A stretch of DNA of 64,000 nucleotides, taken from positions 126,372,880 through 126,436,879 of the forward strand of contig CM051456.1 in the NCBI GenBank assembly GCA_028274465.1, read 5' to 3'. A program made the translations under genes and the position numbers. Positions 32,637 through 44,144 of this stretch are shown piece after piece. The number at the start of each line of letters is the position of its first letter. Within the stretch, counting starts at the first letter, position 1. Origin of the DNA: Plantago ovata. Lineage: Eukaryota > Streptophyta > Magnoliopsida > Lamiales > Plantaginaceae. A model generated the notes under the pieces. That model was given only the letters and a program-made list of their open reading frames with translations, was not told the origin of the DNA and made no database searches.

Positions 32637-33900
32637 TGTTCCAAAATTATCTCTCATTTTCCATTTGCCCTCATCTTCTTTCTATGTTCCTCTCGGCACT
32701 ATTCCTTAAATTAATTCCAAATTTCAATTTCAATGCCCATCTTTCTAGCATAGCAAATAAAATTGCACAAATTGAATTTATTTATTTCTCGACTAAACTT
32801 AAGAGTACAATCTCTATCTAATCCTCTGATTCTAGCTTTTAAAGCGGCGAACTCTAATCTTCAAAGTCTCGCTTCGGGAAAACGTCAATTCGAGGGCTTC
32901 ACGACTTTATCTCGAATCAAATCTTCGAACTTGATGACTTTTGAGATTAATGACGACGAACTTCTTGAGCGATTTGTGAGTTTCACGAAGAACGCTTTAA
33001 GCTTCGTCTTGAACTTTGATGGATTTGTGAGTCTCGATCTTCTTTAGAGGAATCACGATTTTCGCGAACGTTTCTTCAAGGGCTTTTGTGCTTGGTCTTG
33101 AATCAAACGATGCTTCTTTTCTTGAATTTGATGAAGAACTTCAAGAACTTTGTTGGAATTTCTTCAAGGCTTTGAATTTTGATCTTCCTTCGTGGAGTTT
33201 GATCTTCCAATAACGTTTCTTCAAGGGCTTCTTAGCTTAGTCTTGAATCAAACGTTGCTTCGGGCTTGAATTTAGTGAAGAACTTCTTCGGTCTTTTGGT
33301 TTTTGATCTTCCTTCGCGGCGTTTGATCTTCCCAGTAACGTTTCTCCAAGTGCGCAATGGCTTCCTCTTGGATCAAACGCTTGATTTCTTCGACTTCTTG
33401 ATGAACTTCTTAAATTCTTTCTTGAATCTCCAAGCTTGATCTTGAGAGAATTCCTTGCTCTCTTGCCCCTTCACTTGTGACTTGAGTTGTTGTTTTTAAG
33501 TGAACGAGGGCTCATCTATTTATAGTGGAGGATGAGAATTCTTTCCATATATTTGAGAGTGAAATGGAGCAATCCTATTGGTCCATTCATATATATGATT
33601 TATATTTGATTTCAATCACATATATTTTGATTTATTCTTCCACATTAGGCATGTGACATATTTAAATTTAAATTTATATATTAGAAAATAATCTAACAAA
33701 TTTATTTTGGAATTTAATTGATTAAAATTTCTAAACTTGCTAGAAAATTATATTTTCCTTCCAATATATAATTTTAAATATTAAATTTGATTATACAAAT
33801 TTTGTTTGTCTACAGCTATATCAATTATTATTCATCATCTCATCTCCATATCTGTCTGAATCAACTCTCTAAATTAACTCCAAACACTCCACAAACTTAA
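32637..33900 (-). repeat. LTR-like segment with three 125-bp internal repeats
   Basis: The minus strand carries a TATA box (TATAAATA, 33517-33524) followed by a long leader-like region. Within that, three diverged units of about 110-130 bp (33050-33180, 33181-33304, 33305-33414) repeat GATCTTCCTTCG, AACGTTTCTTCAAGGGCTT and TCTTGAATCAAACG. A TATA box before repeats and no coding region fits a solo LTR. Exact borders and a target duplication were not found. Confidence 0.4.
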
Positions 33901-34740
33901 GATCCCATGTATAACTGGGCCACAACAATTTAACTCCTATTATGAAGTAGCTTGACTGATTGAGATTATGAGTAAGTTAAAAAAGATGAAAAATATCCCT
34001 ACTTCAAGTTCAAAACCAGTGCCTGACAAAAAGATGAACACATAATTGAGGAAAGCATCGTCATCTCGTTCATCAATTGAGGAAAGCATGATTTATATGT
34101 GAAACATTTTCGCAGAAATCCATGATACATCATTACGAATTATATGTTCATGATAATCATGAAAATAAAATCATGGGCGATAAAATGAAAAGAAGTTTTC
34201 ATAAATGTGTGGTGGAGGACTAGGAGCATCAAATATCAATCATGTCATCGATCATATGTAGATTCCTCAAACTTGTACCCTCAAAACTGGACCCAACAAT
34301 ATATAATCACATTTAAAGTAGAGCAAGATATTATGTTGAACAAAGACACACCAAAAGTGACCATATTTGGTACTTGTGTTAACCTATTAACCTACTATTA
34401 ACAAAATTATATTAATTATAAAAATTAAATCTTTTATAATATGAATTAAAAATAATTTGTAATTAAAATCAAAATCAAATTAGAAAAAAAAAAAGCCACA
34501 CGGGATAATATTAGTTGAGAACTTGGGACAAATGGAGTATTTATTGAAACACTACTATTCAAAGATATGATTTAAAAAGTACTCTACTATTCACCGCTCA
34601 ATAGACCTCTCTAATTTAACCGTTTAAATTCGAAGCCAAACGCTCCCGTGTTATCTCCTTAAAAAAAAAAAAAAAAAAACTTAGTCCTTTTTACCTTTAC
34701 CGTTATCTTTTTTCCTATTTCTAGTGCGTTTTTACTTGTT
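33901..34740. other. Gene-free, nothing recognised
   Basis: A/T-rich sequence including a poly-A run near 34660. No gene, RNA gene or ordered repeat that I can support. Confidence 0.4.
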
Positions 34741-34749
34741 TGTACTCCA

Positions 34750-35830
34750 CCTTCTCTTGTAGGAAGTTAAGGAGAAAAGTTTGGATTCATGGATGTTCAC
34801 AACACTTTTTGGACTTACAACATGAATCAAATGATTTGTGTTTAATGTTTGGAAGCGCTCACGGGTGATTAAAATCCAAAATATATATCAAGTTTAGGAG
34901 TGACCACATGAAAAATACAAGAGAAGCTTGAGCAGTAAGCGAGGCGAGAAACTGCACGTCCTGGAGAATTTTACTCGCCTAGGTGAGTTTTAGGATTTCT
35001 CCTTCTCACCTTGGCAAGCAACCTGAGAGGGAGTAGTTGTTTTTCTTGTAATTTAAAACTATAAAAGGGAGTTTCCAACCCCTTTTGAAGTAACTTTTGA
35101 TTCTTCAAGCATCTTTGTCACTTCAAAACACTTAGTAGATTAGAATTTAATCTGTGTAACTTGTTCGGTTGATCGTAAGTGAACGATTGCTGTCATTCTA
35201 AGGAGTGCATTAAAGTAGTAGTTCTCCCTTGCAACTATGTACCTTATCATTCCTTTTACGTATCTTGAATGGCTTTTAATACGGAAATGAGTGGGTAAAA
35301 TGCCATTGTAGATGCGATAGTAGTCTAGAGCATGCCATGTAATATTAGACTTGAATCTCTGCGTTATGTTGTTCGGTAATGCCGTTCAAAATATTCTAAA
35401 TAATCACGTCATGTTTCATTGGTTGGGCCTTGATCCTATTCGCAGTGTTTCAAATGTTGTGGTTGAGCCTTAATCTCCGTAAGGATCAATCGGCCATCTG
35501 AAATTCTCTATAGGAATATGTTTCATACTAATTTGGTTACGAAGTGTATTTGACATTGGGTGACAATCTGACAAACATATGTTAATCAATAATCAATAGC
35601 TAGTTTATTAGTCTCAACTCTTGAGTATTACTTATCTATGTTCGATTTAGAGTCGCTACCGCAATCTTACGTTTCTCTAAACTACCACTTTCCAAGAGTG
35701 TTTGCTTGATGATTTTAAAGACAAAACCTTTCCCAAAGAATGTTTATTTACAGAGTTGTACCGAGACATCTTAATTTACCAGAATAGTCTAGTCAATTCC
35801 GCGGGGTGATCCGACCCTGAGTGTAAGCAA
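34750..35830 (+). repeat. Possible LTR (U3-R-U5-like) segment
   Basis: ACTATAAAAGGGA (35058-35070) is a strong TATA box followed by about 750 bp without an ORF. Upstream lies GC-richer U3-like sequence. There is no coding region or second copy in the window, so the LTR call is by appearance only. Confidence 0.3.
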
Positions 35831-35851
35831 TTGCTATAACGTTAACTTATA

Positions 35852-36265
35852 CTTCCTTCATTTCTTTACAAACTTTCTAATTGGATTTTTTTTTTTTTGA
35901 AACGGCAAATATTACAACAACTTTTACACTATACAAACTTTCTAAACCACCTTATTACTTCATACCTAAACCAACCTTATAACTCCGTCACCGTCAAGGA
36001 TCGAACCCTACACCTCTCCTTCATTATCCCGACTCCTTACCGCTGCACCACCTTATGAATCCCTCCTAAGTGGATTATTCATCGCGACCTTTGACCACGT
36101 ATAGCTTTTAAATTAAACTTATACCAATATAAATTAAAAGTAGATTATGAAAATATATTCAATATAATTTTATTATATTTTTCTCTAATATAATTTAATA
36201 GTTATACGTGGTCAAAGTCCGCGATGAATAGTCTCCTTATAAAGTTTGTAATGAGACGGAGGAAG
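35852..36265. mobile_element. Stowaway-like MITE interrupted by a SINE
   Basis: The left end CTTCCTTCATTTCTTTACAA and the reverse complement of the right end CTTCCTCCGTCTCATTACAA are inverted repeats flanked by TA. GCGACCTTTGACCACGTATA and its mirror TATACGTGGTCAAAGTCCGC form the inner stem. The SINE at 35887-36065 interrupts the left arm. Without it the element is about 225 bp. Confidence 0.8.
35887..36065 (-). mobile_element. tRNA-derived SINE, full-length copy
   Basis: On the minus strand: GGTGGTGCAGCGGTAAGGAG (A-box region), GGGTTCGATCC (B box), and 3' tail GTTGTAATATTTGCCGTTTC plus poly(A). Flanked by CTAATTGGAT / CTAAGTGGAT (35877-35886 and 36066-36075), one mismatch. 179 bp. Inserted inside the Stowaway-like MITE. 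Confidence 0.9.
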
Positions 36266-36969
36266 TAATACTTTTCTAATATTATCTTTAAACACACCAA
36301 CATTCTTAGAAAAAAAGAGAAAAATGTTTAAAATACAAGTGGAATAAAATACTGGTGTATTAGCGCAAGTAGCAAGTGGATGTCGTTTCTTATGTGGAAA
36401 ATACGAACATACAATTGTATTATATCGCTCGCCAAGTAAGTCGCTATTACTAGATTTTACTTAGAAGGACAGTTGGACATTAATAACACTGGCCAGTGGC
36501 CACTGGGGAGGCCATCAACTTTTATTGTTGTCAAGAAGAAAATTGATTGACATATTAGGACAACGACCTACTAGGTTGCTGCTGCTGCTACTACTACTAT
36601 TATTATTGTTAATCACAATTATAATTTGCGTTGTATTCTTTAGGTCTTTTTATTTTTAGGCTGTTGGGTACGTATATATTGGGACTTTATCCGTACTTAT
36701 CACGTACTAACAAGTCACGTATTAACACAAATAAAGTAAGACATCAAAAGAATCATTGACACTTTTAGAGTAAAATCGACTAGCTGGATCTATAAAGAAA
36801 AATAGATTAGGCTGATACATAATGTGATCAAGAATAATCTTGACCGCCCGAGAAATTGGCCATCCACGCGATGGAGAAGTTTTCCACCAACTATTTATAG
36901 TATTGTTTAAAATTCATAAAATTACAAGTTACAACTAACTCATTATTATGATACTCAGATAATTGCATA

Positions 36970-37579
36970 CTCACTCCGTTCTAAAACAGCTGCACCATTT
37001 TGCCATAACAATTGCACCATTTTGCCATAACAGTTGCACCATTTTATTATATTTGGACACGTTAATAATAATTTTATATTCCATCAACATTTTTTTTTTC
37101 TTTTTAGAAAGAATATGGTTTTAATGATAACCATCATCAAGGTCCAAGGAGCAAAGCTCAACAGTACATCAAGAAGATCAAAAAACGATAGGCAGCAGAA
37201 AATACTGTCCTCAAAGACAAACTAAACTGACAGAACAAGAAAACTAATTTGGCAACAAAACTGACAGGAAAAAAGCAATAAACTACTATCCCGGCCGGCT
37301 CAGAAAACTCGAAGGGCAGAGAGATGTAACCCCAAGGCGTCTTGCACAAAAGAGTGGCACAACTTATGGGGTAATTAATTTGCTTCTCGCGGAACATGTT
37401 GAAGTTTGTATTCCACAAAATCCTTCAAGTACGTCTGAACAGAAGCCAAGATATCCATTAACACATTTCATTCGCCACAAATCTTTAATAAAGTAAAATT
37501 AATCACCACTATTAATATAACTCAATATTTAACTCTTTCCCTATTTTATGTGTCCAAAATCAAATGGAGACGGAGGGAG
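36970..37579. mobile_element. Stowaway-like MITE interrupted by a LINE fragment
   Basis: The left end CTCACTCCGTTC after TA and the right end GAGACGGAGGGAG before TA are inverted. TTTGGACAC on the left mirrors GTGTCCAAA on the right. Without the LINE insertion the element is about 235 bp. The left arm carries three tandem copies of a 20-bp GCACCATTTTGCCATAACA-type unit (36990-37046). Confidence 0.75.
37093..37454 (-). mobile_element. 5'-truncated LINE 3' end (candidate)
   Basis: The minus strand ends in an A-rich tail at 37093-37110. The element is flanked by CCATCAACATTT (37081-37092) and CCATTAACACATTT (37455-37468), a diverged target duplication. The preceding 86-codon frame has no domain that I recognise. 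A tail, a duplication and no terminal repeats fit a LINE or retroposed transcript. Confidence 0.55.
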
Positions 37580-37581
37580 TA

Positions 37582-38960
37582 TGCAAGAATTCATATAGAA
37601 AGATAATTTGTAAGAAACATATATAATAATAATAATAGAGAATTTTAATATATCATAAGGACCTCCATGGAGAATATTAACATATATCCTTTGATGATAC
37701 AACTTTCCTTTAAAGTTTAAACGGCAAATATTTCAAATTTTTATTGGAAAATAAGCAAAACAAGAAAGTTACAGATAGGGGAAATACTCCCACAAATACA
37801 TACAAAACAACCACAACCAAACTGAACGAACATGCGTATGATTCTCTGCCTCGTACTAATTCAAAGCTTAAAAACCAAAGCTTATACTACGAAGTACAAA
37901 TTACACCACATCAACCTCCACCACCAAAATAACAAAGAAATCTCCCTTCTCGCTTATTGCCAAAATATTTTTTAAAAATAATAAAAAAAAATAGTTTTAA
38001 ACTACGAATGATAATTTGATATGCATAATGATTTAAAGTTCAAATTTATGCCCTGATCACAAATTATTTTGCAACTTTTTTTATTTTTAATTATTTTGTA
38101 AGAAAATTTTTCTGGCAATAACAAACAATTTTTTTTAGAAGGAATGGATGGAGTATTTTTATGTTCTTGCAAATTGCAATAAAATTGTAATTTTTCTATT
38201 ATTTCGTTTTTTTTTCCAAATTGTTCTAGCTTTTTACAAATGTAGGAAAAACACATACAGTATTTGTTCCACATTTTATTTAGTAGAAAGAACATGTGCA
38301 GATAATTAATGATAATTAATGAGATTAGTATGAGATTAAGACTATACTATACTGTTACACACGTGATCGCGGTACCACTCTTAAGATTTAACTACAAATA
38401 CTGTGGTCCCCACTCGCCTCGCAATGGTCGGCAAGATAGAATAGTACTAGTATTCATTGTTGGGTTAACTGTCACAACTTCAAGTGGGGAGTGGGGACTC
38501 AATTGTACATATTTTTCTTCACAACCAAACACTGATTAAACAACTATGACAAATAAATAATACTCCTAGCTAGTAATCTCTTTCTGAAACGTTAACGGTT
38601 ATATATGTGTAAATTATCACACCAGATAAATTATTAAATTATAAGAGTGTCTGATAGGTAAAAATACAGGAGCATTAAGGAAAATTGCAGGTATCAAATC
38701 TCACTAGAGTAGAACAGAAGTAAAAGTATCCATTACTAAGTTATTAATTACAGTAAGTTTTAAGTATACTCCAAGGTATCTTAAGTTTACGAAAGGAATC
38801 TATAATAATTTCTTGGGATCATAATATATAGACTGGACTTTGTTTAGATACTTTGGATCATAAATCCATAACCTCAAAAGGATGATTTATTTTATTTTAT
38901 TTTATTTACAAGAGGTTAAATTTAGTGAAGTCTATCTATAACGTTAACGGCCTGTGAGCT
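37582..38960. other. Gene-free, nothing recognised except a SINE tail fragment
   Basis: 37715-37736 resembles the reversed SINE tail (AAACGGCAAATATTTCAA). The rest is A/T-rich DNA with no supportable gene. Confidence 0.4.
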
Positions 38961-38962
38961 AA

Positions 38963-39591
38963 GACCAACTCCAACGCTCGTTTTCTAAAGTTTCTTCAAA
39001 CGTTTGCTAGGAGCAAACGGGTTGGACAACGTTGTTTATTATTTTTTTTTTTTTTATGTTTTCTTTATTATCTATCTAACCTTTGATTTTTTTTCTTTCT
39101 ATGTTTCCTTTATCCTCCATCCAGGTTTTGCATCGTTTACTATTTAACCTTTAATTTGTCATTATTTATCTTTTATATATATTCACTATTAAATTATATT
39201 AAATACCAATTATGTTTAAGTATTATAATTTAATTAGTAGTAATATTTGCCGTTACAAAAAAATGAAAAAAAAAAGTAGTAGTATAGTATTTAAGTATTG
39301 TACTCGTAATTTTTTTATGAAGTAATGAAATTTAGACATTTAAATATTTAAACCAAGTATAGTATTATTATTTTTAATTTCATGATATTTTAATTAATTA
39401 ACGACATTTAAACGATATAAAACGTAAAGGATTGAAATAATAGTAAAAAGAATGAAGTAGTTTAAAAAGAAATGAAAAAATAAAATTAGAATTTGAGTAA
39501 GATAGAGTTTGAGGGTTGGAGATGAAGATTAAGATAGAGTTAGATGTGAGTAGAATACTGACCTGGCGTTAGATAGTGTATGAGGATGGTC
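38963..39591. mobile_element. Tourist/Harbinger-like element, TAA duplication
   Basis: The ends GACCAACTCC and GACCATCCTC (reverse complement of the right end) are flanked by TAA (38960-38962 and 39592-39594). The A/T-rich core includes a SINE 3' tail (GTAATATTTGCCGTTACAAA, 39240-39259, + strand). No transposase. Confidence 0.6.
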
Positions 39592-39747
39592 TAACAGAGT
39601 TGAGCCAACTCAACCCGTTACACTTTGTCGAAGTATGAGCGGGAATGAGTGAGCTCAGCATGTGACCCGCGACTGAACTTTTTTTTATTGTTCTTTTTGT
39701 TTTCTTTTGCCTTTTCTTTTTAGAGGGGGCAATGTTAGAGAGGATCT

Positions 39748-40099
39748 TTACGGAACGTTTGGCTCTCTTTTATTTTTTATTTTTAGGATGGGTGGTTAGA
39801 GAGGTGAATAGAAATTTTTTTTGAGAGTGAGAGAATCTTAGCGTTTGGTATTATTTTGGAAAGTTTAGTAAGTAAGGAAAAGTAAAATGATGATGTGTAA
39901 AAAGAAGTTATAGAAAGAGAAAGGGAGATCATGAGTTATAGAGAGAGAAATAATATAGTGAGATAAAAAAAAATAAAAAGAAAAATCCTAAATACTAAAA
40001 ACATGAATAGTGTTGAGGGGTGGCTCAAAAAGAGAGGTAAAACTAGTTTACATTTGTAGAACGGAACTCCCCAAAATGAAAATAGAGCCAAACGCTCTG
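39748..40099. mobile_element. MITE-like element with GTTTGGCTCT ends
   Basis: GGAACGTTTGGCTCTCTTTT on the left and the reverse complement AGAGCGTTTGGCTCTATTTT on the right form imperfect terminal inverted repeats about 350 bp apart. Target duplication not resolved. Confidence 0.5.
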
Positions 40100-40703
40100 T
40101 TAGTGTTTGCTCGTTCTTTGGTGTTTCCTCGTGAGTTGTAATTGAGTGAGAAGTTGATGTGGGAGAAGAGAGACGGTTTGAGGGGGATAACCAACTCATC
40201 GTGAAGTGTTAGAGGTGAACATGACTAGACCCTATTTTTTATCATTAAAAAAGTCAAGTATTCAATTTAATTCAAATTAGTTCATATTTGTTTAATTAAT
40301 TTTTTTACTATAAATTAAATTAAGTTTATTTCAAATCAGTTCATATTTCTTTCTTGAGAGGGAATCAAGACACAGCATTAGAAGTAGGTAAAAAAAGTAG
40401 CTTTAAGGGCTGTTAGAAAAACAGAAAAAGAAGTGCTTGCAGATAACCAAATGTTTTCTCTGTTTATGGCTTTCTGCTTTGAACTTACCACAAAAAGTTC
40501 TCAAACAATCAATGGACAATGTCAAATAGACTTGGCATGTTCAGATTTCAGAGCATTAGGAGAACTAAAACAAGGTTCATTATGCACTTGGGGCTTGGGC
40601 CTTATCTTCCATGTATTGATCTCATATGCATATCTGATATCTTCACTGACAAGCATAATGATGGAAGGACAGATGTAGTTCTTGGCATGCACATGAGTTA
40701 GGC

Positions 40704-42479
40704 TTACACAACGTTTAGGTTCGTATGGTCTTCAGCTGGTTGAGGAGCATTCAGAGGATGAAGGAAGACACAAATGGCTGTGATGTCATCCATTACAGCA
40801 GTTCTTCCTTTACGCTTCCATGCATAAGTCGCGTATTCAACAAGCCTCTTAGCTGATTGTGCTCTGTCCGGTGTTGAAGCAACAATCTCCACTGCATCTT
40901 CATTAGACATAACATCCCACACCTAAGGAAAAACATGCACAAGTATTAATCAAGTACCCAACATTAGGTACGTTCACTTGTATTACGTACACCAATCCAG
41001 TCCTTGAAGGTATAGAACAGGAGAACTTACCCCATCGGTTGCCAATATGACGAACTGATCTTGGGGTGTTATGTTAAGTTGCATGACATCTGGCTCGGAG
41101 GTAAGGCCAAAGTCTTTCAAATAGTAGTCACCAAAAGCCCTTGATACAGCTAAACCGGGGCCTTTCAGTCTCTCTCCAGGTATCCACATTCTGTACACCT
41201 CTGGTTCATCTGGGCATGAGAATATTTTCCCTCTTGATTGTGCTATTCGTTTCCTCTCGTCTATGACACGCAAAAGACAGAAAAAGTACGAATTTCTTTA
41301 ACGTTGAAGTAAAACAATAAATAGATGAGGAAAATGCATGATTAGCGAAAGAGAGCTAACGAGGCAAATTTGGTTTGTGGTCTGTCGTGAGCTGAGTTGC
41401 TATCAAGCTACCATCATTCAATGCAGTTGCTAGCACAGCCCTAGAGTCTCCAACATTTGCTACTATCATGCAGTCGCCCTTCAAAAGACAAATGGATATA
41501 GCTTGAGACTGAGTCAATTGTCTGATATATTTCATACAACTTGAACAATGATCTTGATGAAACATACGAACAAGCAGATGCTCTCGCTTTATTGATTTCT
41601 AAAGGGTATCGGGACTCAAAACTCGATATGGTATCAGAGTTGTATGCATGTATTTAATAATACTTTCTGAATGCTAGGACAGTTATATACTGGAGTTGAT
41701 ATAAATAAGCAATTATTGCCTTTGTAAATGGGACTTTTAAGGAGATGATGCCCCGAAATTTAACAAACTTACTGTAGATCTCAAATTGTATCCTGATAAG
41801 AATTGCCACAACATTTAACACCGAAAAACGCAATACCTGTCTGATGAATGTTAGAGCTGTGCTGCCACTGTAGAATGAGTCGATTCCCGAATACTGCTGA
41901 AGTTGTTGATCAACAGCAGCACAAGATCTGGAGTAATATTCCTTCCACATATCAAACTGGATATCACTTTCATCAAATGTCAAGTTGAGTGAATTTAGAT
42001 CAACAGATTGTTGCCAATTGCACAGCAGAGAGAGTGGCATTAATTTCTTTACTCGTTTGGCCACAAGATGTCCCCATGGTCCGTGTCCGTCAAAAACACC
42101 ACAAAAGATCGCATCTTCTTGGCAACCGAACTCCTGAATCGACACAATGATACTTACAGGGTGAGAAAAAGTCATGTTCAATACAGTTCATTCCATATGA
42201 CACCCAGAAAAGGTTGAGGCCTATTAATTTACAAGATTCAGGGTTTTGTACCTCCCATACGATAAAGCGATCCTGATTGAGGCCTTTCTTCCCTCTTTTA
42301 GAATAACCAGCAGCAAAAATTTTAGACTTGGAAACACCAGTTGAACTCACCACAGTTCCATTCGTCTTTGTATGCTTGGCCAATGCACGAGCAGATTCCC
42401 TTCCTTTATTCTTCTTACCAGGTGACCGACTCGATATATTCTTTGAGAGTGCATTAAAAAGAGTATACAACTGCACCAT
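40704..42479 (-). CDS. Protein phosphatase 2C, clade E type
   Basis: Mg/Mn-dependent Ser/Thr phosphatase. Five exons on the minus strand: 42479-42252, 42133-41837, 41478-41361, 41260-41031 and 40922-40704. They join in frame to 363 residues. Visible motifs: GKKGLNQDRF, metal-binding GVFDGHGPWGH (about 88-98), SFYSGSTALTFIRQ, VANVGDSRAVLA, GLAVSRAFGDYYLKDFG, ILATDGVWDVMSN and the late MDDITAICVF Asp. All metal ligands appear present. The order and the SYYSG-type block match Arabidopsis clade E. The N-terminus (MVQLYTLF) lacks the MG myristoylation start of some clade members. The start at 42479 follows an AG acceptor (about 42501), so an upstream non-coding exon (about 42840-43020, donor GTACGT) probably precedes it. 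Confidence 0.94.
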
Positions 42480-43049
42480 CTTCTCAATATCGAAATTAGT
42501 CCTGTATTTGTAAACCAATGATAACATGTTTAGAGGCTAATCTATATACACCTTGATCTCTGAAAACCATAGGCAATCTCAATATTGATTTAGAATAAAA
42601 ACGCAATGATGTAAGAAAGAAAATTAAAAGGACAGATGAATACAGAATACGAAGTGAGCATGCCAAGATCAGCTCTTGAACTTCAAGAAATGTTTTAAGT
42701 TATATTTATGTTTAGCATAAGAAGGTTCTTAGTTATCTAACAGAAGAACATACAAATTAAGTTAACAGAAAGAGAACTCTATCCCTAAACAGCTCAAAAC
42801 AGAACGAAATCCGTCTTTTAAATCAGAACTAGAGAACGTACCAGAACACTCGTGTTCTGTCTGCTCCGCGAACACCTGGAAGATATACGTGCTCTACGTG
42901 GACTTTCGCTGGAGGGTAGGCAAGTTAAAGTGACATAAAGTGGAGATGCTTGAGAGAGCTTAGACAGCACCATTCTTGACTCTTCAACATAGGTAGCGAG
43001 AGTAGGGGCCTCACTATAAGTTACAGAGTGTACTATATGCATGCATTCT

Positions 43050-44140
43050 CAACTGTTACATTGATTAAACTCCATATATATCAATACAAAGCGGTTTGTT
43101 CTGTTTGCCTAAAACAAGTCAACTTTGTTACATTAATCCTAACAAGGACTAATGAGACATAGTTTTGTCTCATTATGGGAAGTAGTCATATACTTTTTTT
43201 ATTGAATGATTTACTAGTAAACAAGAAAGAAGAGAAGGAATTCAAGGAGGTTACAGATCAAGATGTCAGCAAGTTAATGAGGGCCAAGCATTAGTTACAA
43301 GCAAACCATAGATAAAAATGAAAAAGTAGCTATCATCCAATGTTATTGTTGGAAGGTGACGTTTTTAACAAATTGATTAGTATACATTGGTGGTTCAAGA
43401 AAAAACGTCGGTCATTAGTTGAGTAGTTTATTACACATTCTTGGTCTTATCTCTAAAAACAAGTCTATCACATAGTTTCTTGGATTTGTTTGAGCACCAA
43501 AAGTATGGATTATAACTTCAATTAACCCTTTCAAGTAGTTTAAACGTAAAGCTGTTACGTTCAAAGACACGAATCCATACACGAAACTTCTTACACAGAG
43601 CGTAAGAGTTGAGCAAATACGTCCAGGGACGATACTTGGTGACTTTTTCCTTTTTGTGGTGTTAATTCATCTATCTATATTGGGCAGGAGAAGTTACGGC
43701 CTTACAGGTGAGAATGGTTTCAGCACAGTTATGAATATTTAATCGTACAAAAGAATGTGCGAAAACCCAATTCACAGTTGAGAGTTTCAAGCAGCAAACC
43801 ACTTCCAGAGAGAGAAAAAAGGCTTTTAATTAAACTGGTCCTAAATTGCTATTCAACTTGAATAATTTCATGCATAGACTAGACAAATGTGTAGTTCCAT
43901 AGTCTCAACTCTCATGTCATCTCATGAGAGAATCGAGGCGAAGATGTTACATGAAAAGGCATTGTAAATCACTTTTTCATCAAGATTCTACAGAGAAAAC
44001 TCTGTGACTTATAACATGCTGTAACTGCAGGATTCCAGTGCTCATAGTTGAATTGAAACAAACTAAACGGACATTTGACTTGCATAAGCTTGGAGTAACA
44101 TACATATCATGTTCCTGACTGAGCTTGAAACTGCTTCAGA
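43050..44140. other. Intergenic between PP2C and TEN1
   Basis: Probably the PP2C promoter and TEN1 3' UTR. No other gene seen. Confidence 0.4.
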
Positions 44141-44144
44141 TGTT

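Noticed and set aside
32763-33047. 94-codon ORF in the LTR-like segment
   Set aside because: It lies in a repeat array with a promoter on the opposite strand, and its residues follow the DNA repeat rather than a protein family.
34750-35830. A full retrotransposon in this segment
   Set aside because: Only promoter-like LTR sequence is visible. No gag, protease, integrase, primer site or second LTR within the window.
37158-37418. 86-codon ORF as a gene
   Set aside because: It lies inside a poly(A)-tailed insert with target duplication. Treated as part of a LINE-like fragment.
42818-43042. 74-codon ORF upstream of PP2C
   Set aside because: It sits where the PP2C 5' leader exon is expected and has no protein-like features. 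Treated as untranslated sequence.
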